DNA from: Enterococcus gallinarum NBRC 100675
GTDB taxonomy: Bacteria; Bacillota; Bacilli; Lactobacillales; Enterococcaceae
Direction: 5' to 3'
Assembly: GCF_001544275.1 (NCBI RefSeq)
Contig: NZ_BCQE01000002.1
Location: 1 to 64,000, forward strand
DNA: 64,000 nucleotides
The notes below the pieces were generated by a model. That model was not told where the DNA came from and made no database searches. It was given only the letters and a program-made list of their open reading frames with translations. The position numbers and the translations under genes are program-made. Of the stretch, positions 8,278-18,315 are shown one piece after another. Position 1 is the first letter of the stretch, and each line of letters begins with the position of its first letter.

Positions 8278-8386
8278 GAAACTTATTTTCTTTAAAGAAA
8301 TCGACTTTGCTGACCCATAGTCTTTCTCAGGATCGAGGGATAAAATTTATCCTGACATGTGTGCTAGAAAAAGGAGAGTAAAATAC

Positions 8387-8415
8387 TTGAAAACTGACTA
8401 AATTTGACTAAAATA
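8387..8415 (+). promoter_or_regulatory. hsp20 promoter with CtsR-like box
   Basis: A TTGAAA -35 (8387-8392) is followed by two heptads, ACTGACT and TTTGACT, 3 bp apart (8393-8409). This resembles the inverted form of the CtsR heptad repeat. A weak -10 (AAAATA) follows directly. The first heptad has two mismatches to TTTGACY. Confidence 0.5.
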
Positions 8416-8452
8416 ATAATTGGAAAGAAAATTAAAGAAAGGATTGATTATT

Positions 8453-8884
8453 ATGTCACATGAGATTGAACCTCGTCGCTCAGATGCCTATAGTATGACA
8501 CCTTTTAATTTCTTCGAAGATTTTGGTCGCAGTTTTTTTGATGGATTTAAAGCGAACATGATCAAAACAGATATTCACGAAAATGATTCGGAATATCTCG
8601 TTGAAGCAGAGCTGCCTGGTATTCCTAAAGAAAATATTCAAGTCACTTATGAGAATGGTATTTTGACGATTGCTGGTCAACATCAATCGGATACTACGAC
8701 TGAAGATAAAAAAGGAAAACTAGTACGCAGCGAGCGTAGTTTAACAAGTGTCCGTCGCCAATATTTGCTAGAAAATGTCAAAGAAGACGACATCAAAGCT
8801 TCTTATTCTGAAGGTATTCTTAAATTGACTTTGCCAAAAGATGATCACGGCAAAGAACCTAAGAAAACTATTCCGATCGAGTAG
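8453..8884 (+). CDS. Small heat shock protein Hsp20
   Basis: A 143-residue alpha-crystallin-domain chaperone. The N-terminal arm contains [14 protein letters not shown]. The alpha-crystallin domain spans about 40-130 ([15 protein letters not shown], then [10 protein letters not shown]), and the GILKLTLPK motif plus the KTIPIE tail resembles the I-x-I/V end that bridges oligomers. It holds unfolding proteins under heat or solvent stress. The ATG at 8453 follows AAAGGA; an in-frame TTG further upstream lacks a good site. It is transcribed alone from a CtsR-like promoter and ended by a strong terminator. Confidence 0.95.
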   Translation: MSHEIEPRRSDAYSMTPFNFFEDFGRSFFDGFKANMIKTDIHENDSEYLVEAELPGIPKENIQVTYENGILTIAGQHQSDTTTEDKKGKLVRSERSLTSVRRQYLLENVKEDDIKASYSEGILKLTLPKDDHGKEPKKTIPIE

Positions 8885-8908
8885 CAGCATCACTTTTACC
8901 AAACAAAC

Positions 8909-8942
8909 AGCCCCCTTAACAGAAATGCTTGTTAAGGGGGCT
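8909..8942 (+). terminator. Terminator of hsp20
   Basis: A 12-bp GC-rich inverted repeat (AGCCCCCTTAAC and its complement) with a 10-nt loop starts 25 bases after the hsp20 stop. The T-tract is poor. Confidence 0.8.
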
Positions 8943-9035
8943 ATTAATGTAGAAAAAGACCTATTCTCCATGCTTTGCTTGCTGATTTTTTTGCTCTCGC
9001 TAAAGAACAAGCGAAAATCTGGACAAGCGCCTCTC

Positions 9036-9217
9036 TATAAAAAAAGAGGCTGGGACAGAGGTGCTAAACTCCTAGAAATAAGAAGGAATACGCGGAAATT
9101 GCTTCTCAAATTTGGGGGTATTTCGACTTGTTTCCGAAGGAGTTGCTTCTGCTCCCACCATCTAGACGTGTTTAGAGCGTGGGACAAAAGTAAAAAACAC
9201 TTTTGTTCCACGCTCTA
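9036..9217. repeat. Intergenic GAGGCTGGGACA-type repeat element with terminal hairpin
   Basis: This gene-free stretch starts with GAGGCTGGGACA (about 9047-9058) and ends in a strong hairpin (arms 9173-9191 and 9199-9217) whose left arm holds GCGTGGGACAAAAG. GAGGCTGGGACA-type sequences paired with such hairpins recur between genes in enterococci and relatives (recalled, not checked). The hairpin probably also terminates yajC from the other strand. No credible gene is present. Confidence 0.6.
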
Positions 9218-9253
9218 GTCATAGCTGTCTTTGTCAGACGGATCGAAAAAAAA

Positions 9254-9592
9254 TTATTCTTTTGTATCGTCTGCTTTTGTTTCATCAACAACATCAGCTG
9301 GTTCGATTTCAGTTGCAACAGATGCACCAGTACCAGGTGTCACGGTACGAATCGCTGCCCGATCGAACTCTAAGAAAATACCTTCACAGTCGATGACAAC
9401 TGTACTCTTGTCTGTATTTACTTCAGAAAGAACGCCATGAAGTCCGCCAATTGTTACTACGCGATCTCCAGCCTTCATATTTTCCAATAAGTTTTTTCGT
9501 TCTTGTTGTTGTTTCTTTTGTGAACGGCTCATGAAGAACCACATTGCCACCAAAGCAACAAGCATAAAGAGCATTGGTAAAGATTGTGCCAT
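9254..9592 (-). CDS. yajC: Preprotein translocase subunit YajC
   Basis: A 112-residue protein with one N-terminal membrane segment (about residues 5-22) followed by SRSQKKQQQERK and the YajC core (MKAGDRVVTIGGLHG). YajC associates with SecDF-YidC at the translocon. The C-terminal 30 residues are acidic and low in complexity. The ATG at 9592 is preceded by GAGGTGA; a GTG at 9601 lies inside that site. It follows tgt on the same strand, the usual tgt-yajC pairing. Confidence 0.95.
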   Translation of the reverse strand: MAQSLPMLFMLVALVAMWFFMSRSQKKQQQERKNLLENMKAGDRVVTIGGLHGVLSEVNTDKSTVVIDCEGIFLEFDRAAIRTVTPGTGASVATEIEPADVVDETKADDTKE

Positions 9593-9674
9593 TTTTTTCA
9601 CCTCGATTTTTTTACTTTTCTATAGATACTTTATCAGAATCTGACGTGTATTCCTACCGTTTTACCAGAATAAA

Positions 9675-10820
<1,146 letters not shown>

Positions 10821-10957
10821 TCATTTCCCTACTTTCTTTATAGACTCGATTAACTGTGCAACGCTATTAATGATAAGGGTTGCGTTAGGAATTTGCAAGA
10901 AGGTTTCAGCTTCTCTTCCTCTTTTTCAAAAAAACTTTCCTTTCTTTGCTTTATTTT

Positions 10958-10986
10958 TTGTACAATCCATGCTCATTTGCTATCAT
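10958..10986 (+). promoter_or_regulatory. Promoter of the DUF975 gene
   Basis: A TTGTAC -35 (10958-10963) and a TATCAT -10 (10981-10986) with a 17-bp spacer lie just upstream of AGAAAGGAGG and the ATG at 11015. Confidence 0.6.
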
Positions 10987-11014
10987 GTTAAGCAGATAGA
11001 AAGGAGGTTTTTTT

Positions 11015-11722
11015 ATGAAAACTAGAGGACAACTAAAAAGTGAAGCCAAATCCGTTCTGAATGGACGCTGGAAAGATAGCGTATTGATGTGTTTGGTCCC
11101 TACGTTGATCTCTATTGCTTTTGCTGTTGTGATCGTAGTGATTGTTGTGTTGCCTTTGATGGCATTAAGCCAAAATGGTGCCTTTGATAGTCAATCCATC
11201 AATGAAGCGTCGAACTCAACTGGCGGTAGTGGCGGTGGCTTGATCAGCGGATTATTCTCAGCGTTGTTTGGTGCCGGGATTTCTTGGACATTCCTTGATT
11301 TGTTACGCGGCAATAAGCAAGAGATTCGTCCATTTTCTGATGTCTTTCGTGGATTTAGCGGTGTATTCGCACTTGGTATCATTGTCATCTATATTTTATC
11401 AACGATTTTCGTTAGTTTATGGGCATTATTATTTGTGATTCCAGGAATCATCAAATCCTATTCTTACTCACAAGCATACTTCATCTACTATGATACCTAT
11501 GAGCAAACAGGTACACGGCCAGATTTTCTTGCTTGCATCACGGCTAGTCGCCGATTGATGAAAGGGTATAAAGGAAAACTGTTCTTACTTGATTTGAGTT
11601 TTATTGGCTGGCATATTCTGGCCATTATCACAGCTGGTATCGGGTATCTTTGGTTGACACCTTATATCAGTGCTACCAAAGCAGCCTTTTATGAAAACTT
11701 GCCAAAACAGACATTAGCTTAA
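11015..11722 (+). CDS. DUF975 family membrane protein
   Basis: A 235-residue integral membrane protein of the DUF975 family, with about five hydrophobic segments (near residues 25-50, 70-95, 115-150, 185-210). The N-terminal motif RGQLKSEAKSVLNGRWKDSV is characteristic, as is the PGIIKSYSYSQAYFI segment. The function is unknown. It has a good promoter, an AAAGGAGG ribosome binding site and its own terminator, so it is a single-gene unit that separates tgt from the mae cluster. Confidence 0.85.
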   Translation: MKTRGQLKSEAKSVLNGRWKDSVLMCLVPTLISIAFAVVIVVIVVLPLMALSQNGAFDSQSINEASNSTGGSGGGLISGLFSALFGAGISWTFLDLLRGNKQEIRPFSDVFRGFSGVFALGIIVIYILSTIFVSLWALLFVIPGIIKSYSYSQAYFIYYDTYEQTGTRPDFLACITASRRLMKGYKGKLFLLDLSFIGWHILAIITAGIGYLWLTPYISATKAAFYENLPKQTLA

Positions 11723-11765
11723 AAAAAGGACCTTACTTTGACATATCAAAGTAAGGTCTTTTTTG
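11722..11765 (+). terminator. Terminator after the DUF975 gene
   Basis: An inverted repeat based on GACCTTACTTTG, flanked by A-rich and T-rich stretches, forms a bidirectional rho-independent terminator. It can serve the DUF975 gene (+) and maeE (-). Confidence 0.9.
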
Positions 11766-11804
11766 ATTGAATGAAAAATTGTTCTCAACGCAATGTTTCT
11801 TCCG

Positions 11805-12977
11805 TTAATTGACACGTTTTGCTCCCACAGCATCTTTGACTGAATTCGCAACGATCTTGGCTACTCCTTCTTGGAAAGCATCCGGAATAATGTTTGTTGG
11901 TGACAGCTCCTCGTCTGGGATCAAGCTAGCAATTCCTTTGGCTGCGGCAATCTGCATCTCAACCGTGATTTTGCGGGCTTGAGCATCTAAAGCCCCACGG
12001 AAAATACCAGGAAAAGCCAACACATTGTTGATTTGGTTAGGAAAATCACTGCGTCCAGTACCAACGATATAGGCACCTCCTGCTAAGGCTTCGTCTGGGA
12101 AGATTTCCGGTACTGGATTAGCCATAGCAAAAATCACAGGCTTATCTCCCATCTCAGCGATCCATTCCTTCTTTAGTGCTCCTGGAGCAGAAACACCAAT
12201 GAAGATATCGGCACCTTTCAATGCTGTCTGCAAATCACCAGAAAGATGGTCACGGTTTGTCACTTTAGCAATCTCTGCATGATGAGGTGGTAACTGATCA
12301 TTTTCTTCATTCAAGATCCCCACCTTGTCTACGACAATGACATTTTTTGCACCAGCTGCCAAAAACTTACGGGTAATAGAAAGCCCAGCAGAACCACCGC
12401 CATTGACAACGATTTTGGCTTCTTCTAGTGATTTGCCAATCAATTTCAGACTGTTGAAAGCAGCCGCTAAAACAACTATTGCCGTCCCATGCTGGTCATC
12501 GTGGAAAATCGGGATCGCACACTCTTCGATCAGCCGCTGTTCGATTTCGAAGCAACGCGGTGCACTGATATCTTCTAAGTTGATTCCACCAAAGGTCGGT
12601 GCGATTGCTTTGACGATCGCAATGATCTCTTCTGTTTCTTGAGTGTCTAAGACGATAGGAATAGCATCAACATCTGCAAATCGCTTGAACAAAGCGGCTT
12701 TCCCTTCCATGACCGGCATTGCTGCTTCTGCTCCAATATTACCAAGACCTAGCACAGCAGAACCATCGCTTACAACAGCGACTGTGTTTTTCTTTGTTGT
12801 CAATGAATAGGCCAGCTGTTTGTCTTCTGCGATTGCGGAAGATACGGCAGCGACACCCGGAGTGTAGGCAATGCTTAAGTCTCTTCGATTCTCAATCGCC
12901 ACTTTTGATACTACTTCCAATTTCCCGCCATGTTCTTTGGCTTGTCGCAAAGCAATTTCTTTTACATCTTCTGACAT
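11805..12977 (-). CDS. maeE: NAD-dependent malic enzyme (oxaloacetate-decarboxylating)
   Basis: A 390-residue malic enzyme that converts L-malate to pyruvate and CO2 with reduction of NAD(P). Visible features are the substrate segment [18 protein letters not shown] with metal-ligand acidic residues nearby, and the Rossmann motif [10 protein letters not shown]. The short form lacking a phosphotransacetylase domain is typical of lactic acid bacteria. The ATG at 12977 has GGAGG eight bases upstream. It lies 42 bases after maeP, with the divergent maeKR two-component system beyond, so it belongs to the malate-utilisation cluster under MaeR activation and probable CcpA control. Confidence 0.95.
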   Translation of the reverse strand: MSEDVKEIALRQAKEHGGKLEVVSKVAIENRRDLSIAYTPGVAAVSSAIAEDKQLAYSLTTKKNTVAVVSDGSAVLGLGNIGAEAAMPVMEGKAALFKRFADVDAIPIVLDTQETEEIIAIVKAIAPTFGGINLEDISAPRCFEIEQRLIEECAIPIFHDDQHGTAIVVLAAAFNSLKLIGKSLEEAKIVVNGGGSAGLSITRKFLAAGAKNVIVVDKVGILNEENDQLPPHHAEIAKVTNRDHLSGDLQTALKGADIFIGVSAPGALKKEWIAEMGDKPVIFAMANPVPEIFPDEALAGGAYIVGTGRSDFPNQINNVLAFPGIFRGALDAQARKITVEMQIAAAKGIASLIPDEELSPTNIIPDAFQEGVAKIVANSVKDAVGAKRVN

Positions 12978-13018
12978 GATTCGTTCCTCCAATAGTTGAT
13001 CGTTTTTTCTATTTTTTA

Positions 13019-14368
13019 TTAAAAAATCATTCGTAAGATTGCGGTCATGGCAATCACTGTGATGGCGCCGCCTAAACGGGTAGCTACTTGGGCAAAAGGC
13101 ATCAAGTTCATACGGTCAGCGGTACTTAAGATCGCTACGTCTCCTGTGCCTCCCATACCGCTTTGACAAGCAGAAATAATCGCGGCTTCGATGGGATACA
13201 TGTTCATGAACCGTGATACGACGAACCCGGTGGCAATTACCGTGAATACCACACTGATGACGACTAAGAAATAAGGGACACTCAGTGTTCCCACAACGTC
13301 TTTCAATGGAATATACAACAATCCTAAACCAGCCATCAATGGGAAAGTAAAGTTGCCGGAAATAAATTTATACAATTGTTTGGAGCCATGTTGTGTTTCT
13401 GCCGGCACCACATTCAAGTATTTCAAAAAAGCGGCTAAGACAATCATCAATACAGGACCAGGAAACCCAGTCAAATGCTGCAGTAAACTACCAGCAATGA
13501 ACAGTGTACACGCGGTCAGCACACCAGCGCCCATTTTCTTGATATCAAAAGCGCCGGAATCATCTTTTAACGCATCTGCCATGTCATCATCATTTTTCAT
13601 TTTGACCAATTGTCCACCTCCAGAAAGATCTGGTCGTTTTTCTCCCCAGCGAGAGAGCAATGCGGTACACATGATCGCGAAGAAATTACCAATGATCGTT
13701 GCTGGAATCAGTTGTGCGACCAGCTGTTCACTCCCCATACCAGTAATGGCACTGTAGCCTAGTGATAAAGGCAAGATTCCTTCACCGATCCCGCCAGCTA
13801 ACACTGGCGTAACGATGAAAAACAATGTATGTTGCCATTCTAAACCTAATAATACCCCAACTAGCGTGCCAACACCCATGGCGCAGATCATCCCGATCAT
13901 CATGGGAATAATCATCCGCATCAAACCTTGGACTAAGATTTTGCGATTCATCCCTAAAATACTGCCACAAACTAAACAAGCAATATAAAAATATAAGAAG
14001 TTGGCTTGCTTCATCAAAATATCGGCAGACTCAAGAATATTCGGATTGACTAAGTTGAAGAAAACCAAAATAGATGGAACCAATAAAGATAAAATTGCCG
14101 GACCACCGAAATTCTTGATAAGAGGAATATTGGCACCAATCGTTCCTAATAACCACCCTAAAGTCAAAATGACTGCAAAACCACCTAGCATATTTACGGG
14201 TAATTGTTGTAACAGACCCGTGACTACGATGACTGTTGATAAAACAATGTATACTGGCAGCGGAACTGATCCAATTTTGATTTTCATCCACCGATCAATT
14301 AGCTTCTCTTCTTTTGCTTTCGATTCAACCTGTTCTCTCACCACATGGGGTTCGATATGCTTTTCCAT
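13019..14368 (-). CDS. maeP: Malate:cation symporter, 2-hydroxycarboxylate transporter family
   Basis: A 449-residue membrane protein of the 2-HCT (CitS/MleP/MaeP) family. It has about eleven hydrophobic segments and the two family GGxG loops: LAGGIGEGILPLS near residue 190 and CQSGMGGTGDVAILS near 410. It imports L-malate for the malic enzyme encoded downstream. It is the first gene of maePE, and its promoter region is shared with the divergent maeK. Confidence 0.92.
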   Translation of the reverse strand: MEKHIEPHVVREQVESKAKEEKLIDRWMKIKIGSVPLPVYIVLSTVIVVTGLLQQLPVNMLGGFAVILTLGWLLGTIGANIPLIKNFGGPAILSLLVPSILVFFNLVNPNILESADILMKQANFLYFYIACLVCGSILGMNRKILVQGLMRMIIPMMIGMICAMGVGTLVGVLLGLEWQHTLFFIVTPVLAGGIGEGILPLSLGYSAITGMGSEQLVAQLIPATIIGNFFAIMCTALLSRWGEKRPDLSGGGQLVKMKNDDDMADALKDDSGAFDIKKMGAGVLTACTLFIAGSLLQHLTGFPGPVLMIVLAAFLKYLNVVPAETQHGSKQLYKFISGNFTFPLMAGLGLLYIPLKDVVGTLSVPYFLVVISVVFTVIATGFVVSRFMNMYPIEAAIISACQSGMGGTGDVAILSTADRMNLMPFAQVATRLGGAITVIAMTAILRMIF

Positions 14369-14427
14369 TTTGCTTTCCTCCTAAATTGATCTACTAGTTC
14401 TACGAGTACCTCGTTACACACAGATTA

Positions 14428-14442
14428 AAGCAAGCGTTTTCT
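14428..14442 (+). promoter_or_regulatory. cre-like CcpA site in the maeP-maeK intergenic region
   Basis: AAGCAAGCGTTTTCT matches WTGNAANCGNWNNCW at all but the second position. Its place near the maeP promoter is consistent with catabolite repression of malate use. Confidence 0.6.
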
Positions 14443-14452
14443 TTTTCGTAGT

Positions 14453-14479
14453 TTATTTAATTATTTTAAGTATTTAAAT
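14453..14479. promoter_or_regulatory. Probable MaeR binding region (TTATTTAA repeats)
   Basis: TTATTTAA (14453-14460) is followed directly by the near copy TTATTTTAA (14461-14469) and then TATTTAAA. The MaeR site I recall from Lactobacillus casei is TTATT(A/T)AA. A TATAAT -10 for maeK lies at 14515-14520 with only a poor -35, as expected for an activated promoter. Confidence 0.55.
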
Positions 14480-14543
14480 TAATTAAAGCGCCTTTAGGGA
14501 TTCCGCCGCTATGTTATAATTTACGAATAAAGGGGGAAATTTA

Positions 14544-16082
14544 GTGAAAAAAGGGTTACGGTTATGGGGGGTATTGACTTTAGTCTTTACGATCGTCTTA
14601 CTCATTGTCACTTCCATTCTTTATGGTTTAGTCCTTATTCAAAATTCCACATTTATTCGCTCCAACGAAGAACACCTGCTCTTGTCCGTCGGTAAACAGC
14701 TGGCGATCGATCCACAAGTGACTACCGCTTTGGAAGAAGGACGTTCCAACGATCAATTGGAAGCTTACACAAATGAAGTGACACAAATACACGGGTTGGA
14801 TTTCGTGGTAGTTATGGATATGCAAGCCATTCGTTTGACTCATCCAGATGAGACCCAAATTGGCAAACACTTCGAAGGCGGCGATGAAGTCACCGCATTG
14901 GAAGGAAAAGAACACGTTTCTGTCAGCGAAGGAACATTGGGTCGCTCGTTGCGGGGATTCGTTCCCGTTTATTCCCTCACTGAATCGCAAAAACAAATCG
15001 GTGTAGTAGCTTTAGGGATCCGTATGCAGTCCTTGAGTGCTTTAGTAAAGAGTTCTCGGGAAGGGTATCTACTTGCCTTAGCATTAAGTATCACAATCGC
15101 CGCCTTTGTAGCAACTGGACTTGCCTATTATTTGAAACGACAACTTCATAATTTAGAACCAAAAGAAATCTCACGTCTCTTTGAAGAACGCAATGCCATG
15201 TTGGAAGAAACCAAAGATGCGGTCATTGTATTGGATTTGAACCAGCAAATCAATTTGGCAAATATCGCCGCCAACGAGCTTTACCAAAAGAACAGTGGAC
15301 AAAATGACTCCTTGGTCGGCAAACATTTGCAGGATTTGATCTTGCAGACCAATGCTGTAGACTTGGAGCGAAATGTTGAACAGCTCTATCGGCAAAATGG
15401 ACAGGATTTTCTTTTTTCCTCTGCACCGATCAATGTGGATCAGAAACGAATCGGTTGGATCGTGTTTTTGCGCAATGCGACAGAATCGTTATTCGTCATG
15501 GATCAGTTAGCCAATACTACCGCTTATGCCAGTGCGCTGCAGTCTCAGTCCCATGAGTTTATGAATAAACTGCATGTGATCTATGGACTCGCTGATTTAA
15601 AAGCCTATGATGAATTGAAAATTTATCTGGATGATATTTTGACTCCAGAAAAAGAGTTCTCTCATCGCTTGTCTTTTTTAGTTCAGAATCCGCAAGTTGC
15701 TGGATTTTTGATTGGCGAACGTCAAAAGTTCTTTGAGCGTAAAATCCACTTGATGATCGAGATTTCACCAGAAATTCCCGCCAATTCGCAAGAAGCTGAA
15801 ACAAAATCGTTGATCGATCTTTACCGGTATATTCATCATGTTTTGTTGCAACTGACCACCATAGAAGATTTGCGGATCGAGATCCATCATGAAGCAGGCC
15901 TGCTGACAACGACCTATACCATTCAGCTGACCACAACGGATCAGCAGCAATTGCAGGATAGTTTTCACAGCAACTATTTCCAACAAATGTTAAAAGATTA
16001 CCAGGCAGAGTTTTTGATAGAAGAACAACCTAACTTTGTCGTTCTCCAATTACAAACGCATTATCATGGGGTGATAAAATGA
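14544..16082 (+). CDS. maeK: Malate-sensing histidine kinase of the CitA/DcuS family, with a degenerate ATPase domain
   Basis: A 512-residue membrane sensor paired with MaeR. Two membrane segments (about residues 8-30 and 178-198) flank an extracytoplasmic PAS-like domain that should sense malate. A cytoplasmic PAS domain follows (about 215-320), then the dimerisation helix with the phospho-accepting His337 in QSHEFMNKLH. The final part (about 395-512) is in the position of the HATPase domain, but I cannot find an N box, a DxGxG motif or the G2 glycines. ATP binding is therefore uncertain. The frame is intact, and the stop overlaps the maeR start by 4 bases. The start is a GTG after AAGGGGG. 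Confidence 0.88.
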   Translation: MKKGLRLWGVLTLVFTIVLLIVTSILYGLVLIQNSTFIRSNEEHLLLSVGKQLAIDPQVTTALEEGRSNDQLEAYTNEVTQIHGLDFVVVMDMQAIRLTHPDETQIGKHFEGGDEVTALEGKEHVSVSEGTLGRSLRGFVPVYSLTESQKQIGVVALGIRMQSLSALVKSSREGYLLALALSITIAAFVATGLAYYLKRQLHNLEPKEISRLFEERNAMLEETKDAVIVLDLNQQINLANIAANELYQKNSGQNDSLVGKHLQDLILQTNAVDLERNVEQLYRQNGQDFLFSSAPINVDQKRIGWIVFLRNATESLFVMDQLANTTAYASALQSQSHEFMNKLHVIYGLADLKAYDELKIYLDDILTPEKEFSHRLSFLVQNPQVAGFLIGERQKFFERKIHLMIEISPEIPANSQEAETKSLIDLYRYIHHVLLQLTTIEDLRIEIHHEAGLLTTTYTIQLTTTDQQQLQDSFHSNYFQQMLKDYQAEFLIEEQPNFVVLQLQTHYHGVIK

Positions 16083-16756
16083 AACCATTACATGGATTAA
16101 TTGTCGAAGATGACCCAATGGTGGAATTTATCCATCGAAATTATTTAGAAAAAATCGGCAGATTTCAAGAAATCTATTCGGCAGCTGCTGTGACAGACGC
16201 TGAACACTTACTACAAAACAAACAAGTTGATTTAGTGCTGCTAGATGTCCATTTGAAAAACGGCAACGGCTTAGACTTGCTCCAAGAGATCCGGAACTCT
16301 CAGCAAGCCATCGAAGTGATCTTAATCACAGCAGCCAATGAGACACAAACTATTCAGCATGGACTACATTTAGGTGTTCTGGACTATCTCGTCAAGCCAT
16401 TTACCTATGAACGTTTCCGGCAAAGTATCGAACTGTTTCTAAAACGGCAAGAAGCTTTGGAACAAGGCAGTCTTGCCCAAGAAGCCATTGATCAAATAAT
16501 GGTTGCAAAGAAGAGTCCCGAGCCATCCCTTACAGAACTGGATAAAGGACTCTCTCCTGATACCATGGATCGCATCAAAGCGGCTATCCAAACATTTCCA
16601 GACACTTTTACGATCCCGGATTTGGTAGAGATCAGCGGATTTTCTCATGTCTCAGTCCGTAAATACATGCTTTACTTAGAAAAAAATAACTATGTCACCA
16701 GTCAGATTATCTATACCAAAATCGGACGCCCTTATAAAGTTTACCAACGATCCTAA
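16079..16756 (+). CDS. maeR: Response regulator of the CitB/DcuR family, malate regulator
   Basis: A 225-residue response regulator. The receiver domain (1-120) has the acidic pair in VEDDPM, the phospho-acceptor Asp56 in LLDVH and the Lys of LVKPF. The C-terminal part (about 165-225) is the CitB-type helix-turn-helix (TIPDLVEISGFSHVSVRKYMLYLE). It overlaps maeK by ATGA, so the two are translated together. It should activate maePE from the TTATTTAA repeats in the shared intergenic region. Confidence 0.93.
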   Translation: MKPLHGLIVEDDPMVEFIHRNYLEKIGRFQEIYSAAAVTDAEHLLQNKQVDLVLLDVHLKNGNGLDLLQEIRNSQQAIEVILITAANETQTIQHGLHLGVLDYLVKPFTYERFRQSIELFLKRQEALEQGSLAQEAIDQIMVAKKSPEPSLTELDKGLSPDTMDRIKAAIQTFPDTFTIPDLVEISGFSHVSVRKYMLYLEKNNYVTSQIIYTKIGRPYKVYQRS

Positions 16757-16891
16757 CAATTGGTGAACTCTCTAGGAACGTCAACGAGTGGTTGCTGATT
16801 TGCTAATTATTAAATAAACGATGTTTTAGTAAGTCAGCTTTTTAGATTTTAAATTGTGAATTGATCGGTATACTTTGTATACCCTACCTAT

Positions 16892-16920
16892 TTGCAAACG
16901 CTTCCTAAATATGCTATAGT
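16892..16920 (+). promoter_or_regulatory. Strong promoter of the structured RNA
   Basis: A TTGCAA -35 (16892-16897), a 17-bp spacer ending in TGC and a TATAGT -10 (16915-16920) predict a start near 16927, just before the closing stem of the RNA. No open reading frame follows. Confidence 0.75.
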
Positions 16921-16926
16921 ATAGAT

Positions 16927-17285
16927 GTAAGGAAGGTAGCAACTCTGTTGGTGGTCTTGTAAATATCGCAAACTCAATCTACTAAAAGTTGTTGAACGTA
17001 CAAGTTTCACCTAGTATCAAGCGTGTAAAGTAACAGAAAAGCGTAACACAAAATCGAGAATCTTTTCGAAAAAAGGATACGTCTATTACGTTGTATCAGA
17101 ACACACGAAACATGTGTAAGTTTGTAAAAGAAAACAAATTTTGAGAAACAATTGCTTTGCATGAACCAACCATCAGCGACCACCACTTATACCTTCCCTT
17201 AGTTATAAGCTGGACGACAAAAAAGCAGTTCAAAAAGTTGAGAAATATCTCAACTTAACGAGCCGCTCTTGTCGTTCAGTTTTTT
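16927..17285 (+). ncRNA. Structured non-coding RNA of unknown class, about 360 nt with terminator
   Basis: This gene-free 527-base gap holds a promoter, a long-range closed RNA fold and a terminator. The closing stem pairs 16929-16938 (AAGGAAGGTA) with 17190-17200, and GGTGGTC (16950-16956) with GACCACC (17178-17184). GCAAA (16968-16972) can pair with TTTGC (17156-17160). Internal hairpins include one near 17061-17079 with a CGAA loop, and others at 17076-17097, 17101-17117 and 17121-17138. No tmRNA tag frame, no RNase P core GAGGAAAGUC and no SRP motif was found. Its size and closed-stem form allow a divergent 6S RNA, but I could not confirm that. Confidence 0.65.
17210..17285 (+). terminator. 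Branched terminator of the structured RNA
   Basis: CTGGACGACAA (17210-17220) pairs with TTGTCGTTCAG (17270-17280) and encloses a second hairpin (AAGTTGAGA and its complement, about 17236-17258). TTTTTTATTTT follows on the plus strand. It abuts the queA stop codon on the other strand. Confidence 0.8.
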
Positions 17286-18315
17286 ATTTTAAGAACATGG
17301 CATCGCCAAAACTAAAGAAGCGATAACGTTCATCGATGGCATGCTGATAAGCTTCTAATGTTAGATCGCGTCCGGCAAAGGCACTGACCAACATTACCAA
17401 TGTCGATTTCGGTAAATGGAAATTCGTTGAGAAGGCTTGGACAACTTTGAACTGATAGCCGGGGGTAATGAAAATACTCGTCCAGCCGCTGTCGGCTTTG
17501 ATCTCGCCATCAAATTTGGTACCAATCGTCTCTAGTGTACGGATCGAAGTCGTTCCGACCGCAACGATTTTCCCACCATTTGCCCGCACATCGTTTAATT
17601 GGGCAGCCGCTTCTTCCGTCAACCGATAAAATTCACTGTGCATTTCGTGATCTGCAATATTATCGACGCTGACTGGGCGGAAAGTTCCTAGACCCACGTG
17701 CAAGGTCAAATAAACTAATTTGACCCCTTTATCAGCGATTTTCTCCAATAATTCTGGCGTAAAGTGCAAACCGGCCGTTGGTGCCGCTGCAGATCCATTC
17801 TCTTTGGCATAAACAGTTTGGTAACGATCTGGATCTTCCAATCGTTCCTTGATGTATGGCGGCAATGGCATTTCACCCAAAGATTCTAAAATCTCTAGGA
17901 AAATCCCATCATAGCTGAATCGAATGATTCGGCCACCATGTTCGAGTTCTTTTTCAACGACCGCTTCTAAGCGACCGTCGCCAAAGGTGATCTTCGTACC
18001 GACTTTTGCCCGCTTGGCAGGTTTGATTAATGTTTCCCAACTGTCCCCTTCGATATTGTTTAACAATAAAATCTCTAGATGGGCGCCGGTCTCGATTTTC
18101 TCGCCATAGATACGAGCAGGCAAAACGCGAGTATCATTCATCACAAGGGCATCGCCAGGAGCTAATTCATCAATAATGTCATAAAAATGTTTGTCTTCCA
18201 TTGCACCGCTTTCTCGGTCCACGACCAATAGGCGGGAACTGGAGCGATCGCTAAGCGGCGTTTGAGCGATCAATTCTTCCGGTAACTCAAAGTCAAAATC
18301 TTCTGTTGTAAGCAT
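17284..18315 (-). CDS. queA: S-adenosylmethionine:tRNA ribosyltransferase-isomerase
   Basis: A 343-residue enzyme that forms the epoxycyclopentane ring of queuosine on preQ1-tRNA after Tgt. Typical family stretches are [11 protein letters not shown] at the N terminus, [34 protein letters not shown] and [15 protein letters not shown]. Length is normal. It is on the same strand as tgt but separated from it by the mae cluster, so the two queuosine genes are not in one transcript here. Confidence 0.97.
   Translation of the reverse strand: MLTTEDFDFELPEELIAQTPLSDRSSSRLLVVDRESGAMEDKHFYDIIDELAPGDALVMNDTRVLPARIYGEKIETGAHLEILLLNNIEGDSWETLIKPAKRAKVGTKITFGDGRLEAVVEKELEHGGRIIRFSYDGIFLEILESLGEMPLPPYIKERLEDPDRYQTVYAKENGSAAAPTAGLHFTPELLEKIADKGVKLVYLTLHVGLGTFRPVSVDNIADHEMHSEFYRLTEEAAAQLNDVRANGGKIVAVGTTSIRTLETIGTKFDGEIKADSGWTSIFITPGYQFKVVQAFSTNFHLPKSTLVMLVSAFAGRDLTLEAYQHAIDERYRFFSFGDAMFLK

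Noticed and set aside
8841-9218. 125-residue frame overlapping the hsp20 end and the intergenic repeat
   Set aside because: It crosses the hsp20 terminator and a repeat element, has no start signal and no protein-like composition.
16927-17285. tmRNA, RNase P RNA or SRP RNA
   Set aside because: No tag-peptide frame, no GAGGAAAGUC-type core and no SRP loop motif could be found, so the RNA was left unclassified.
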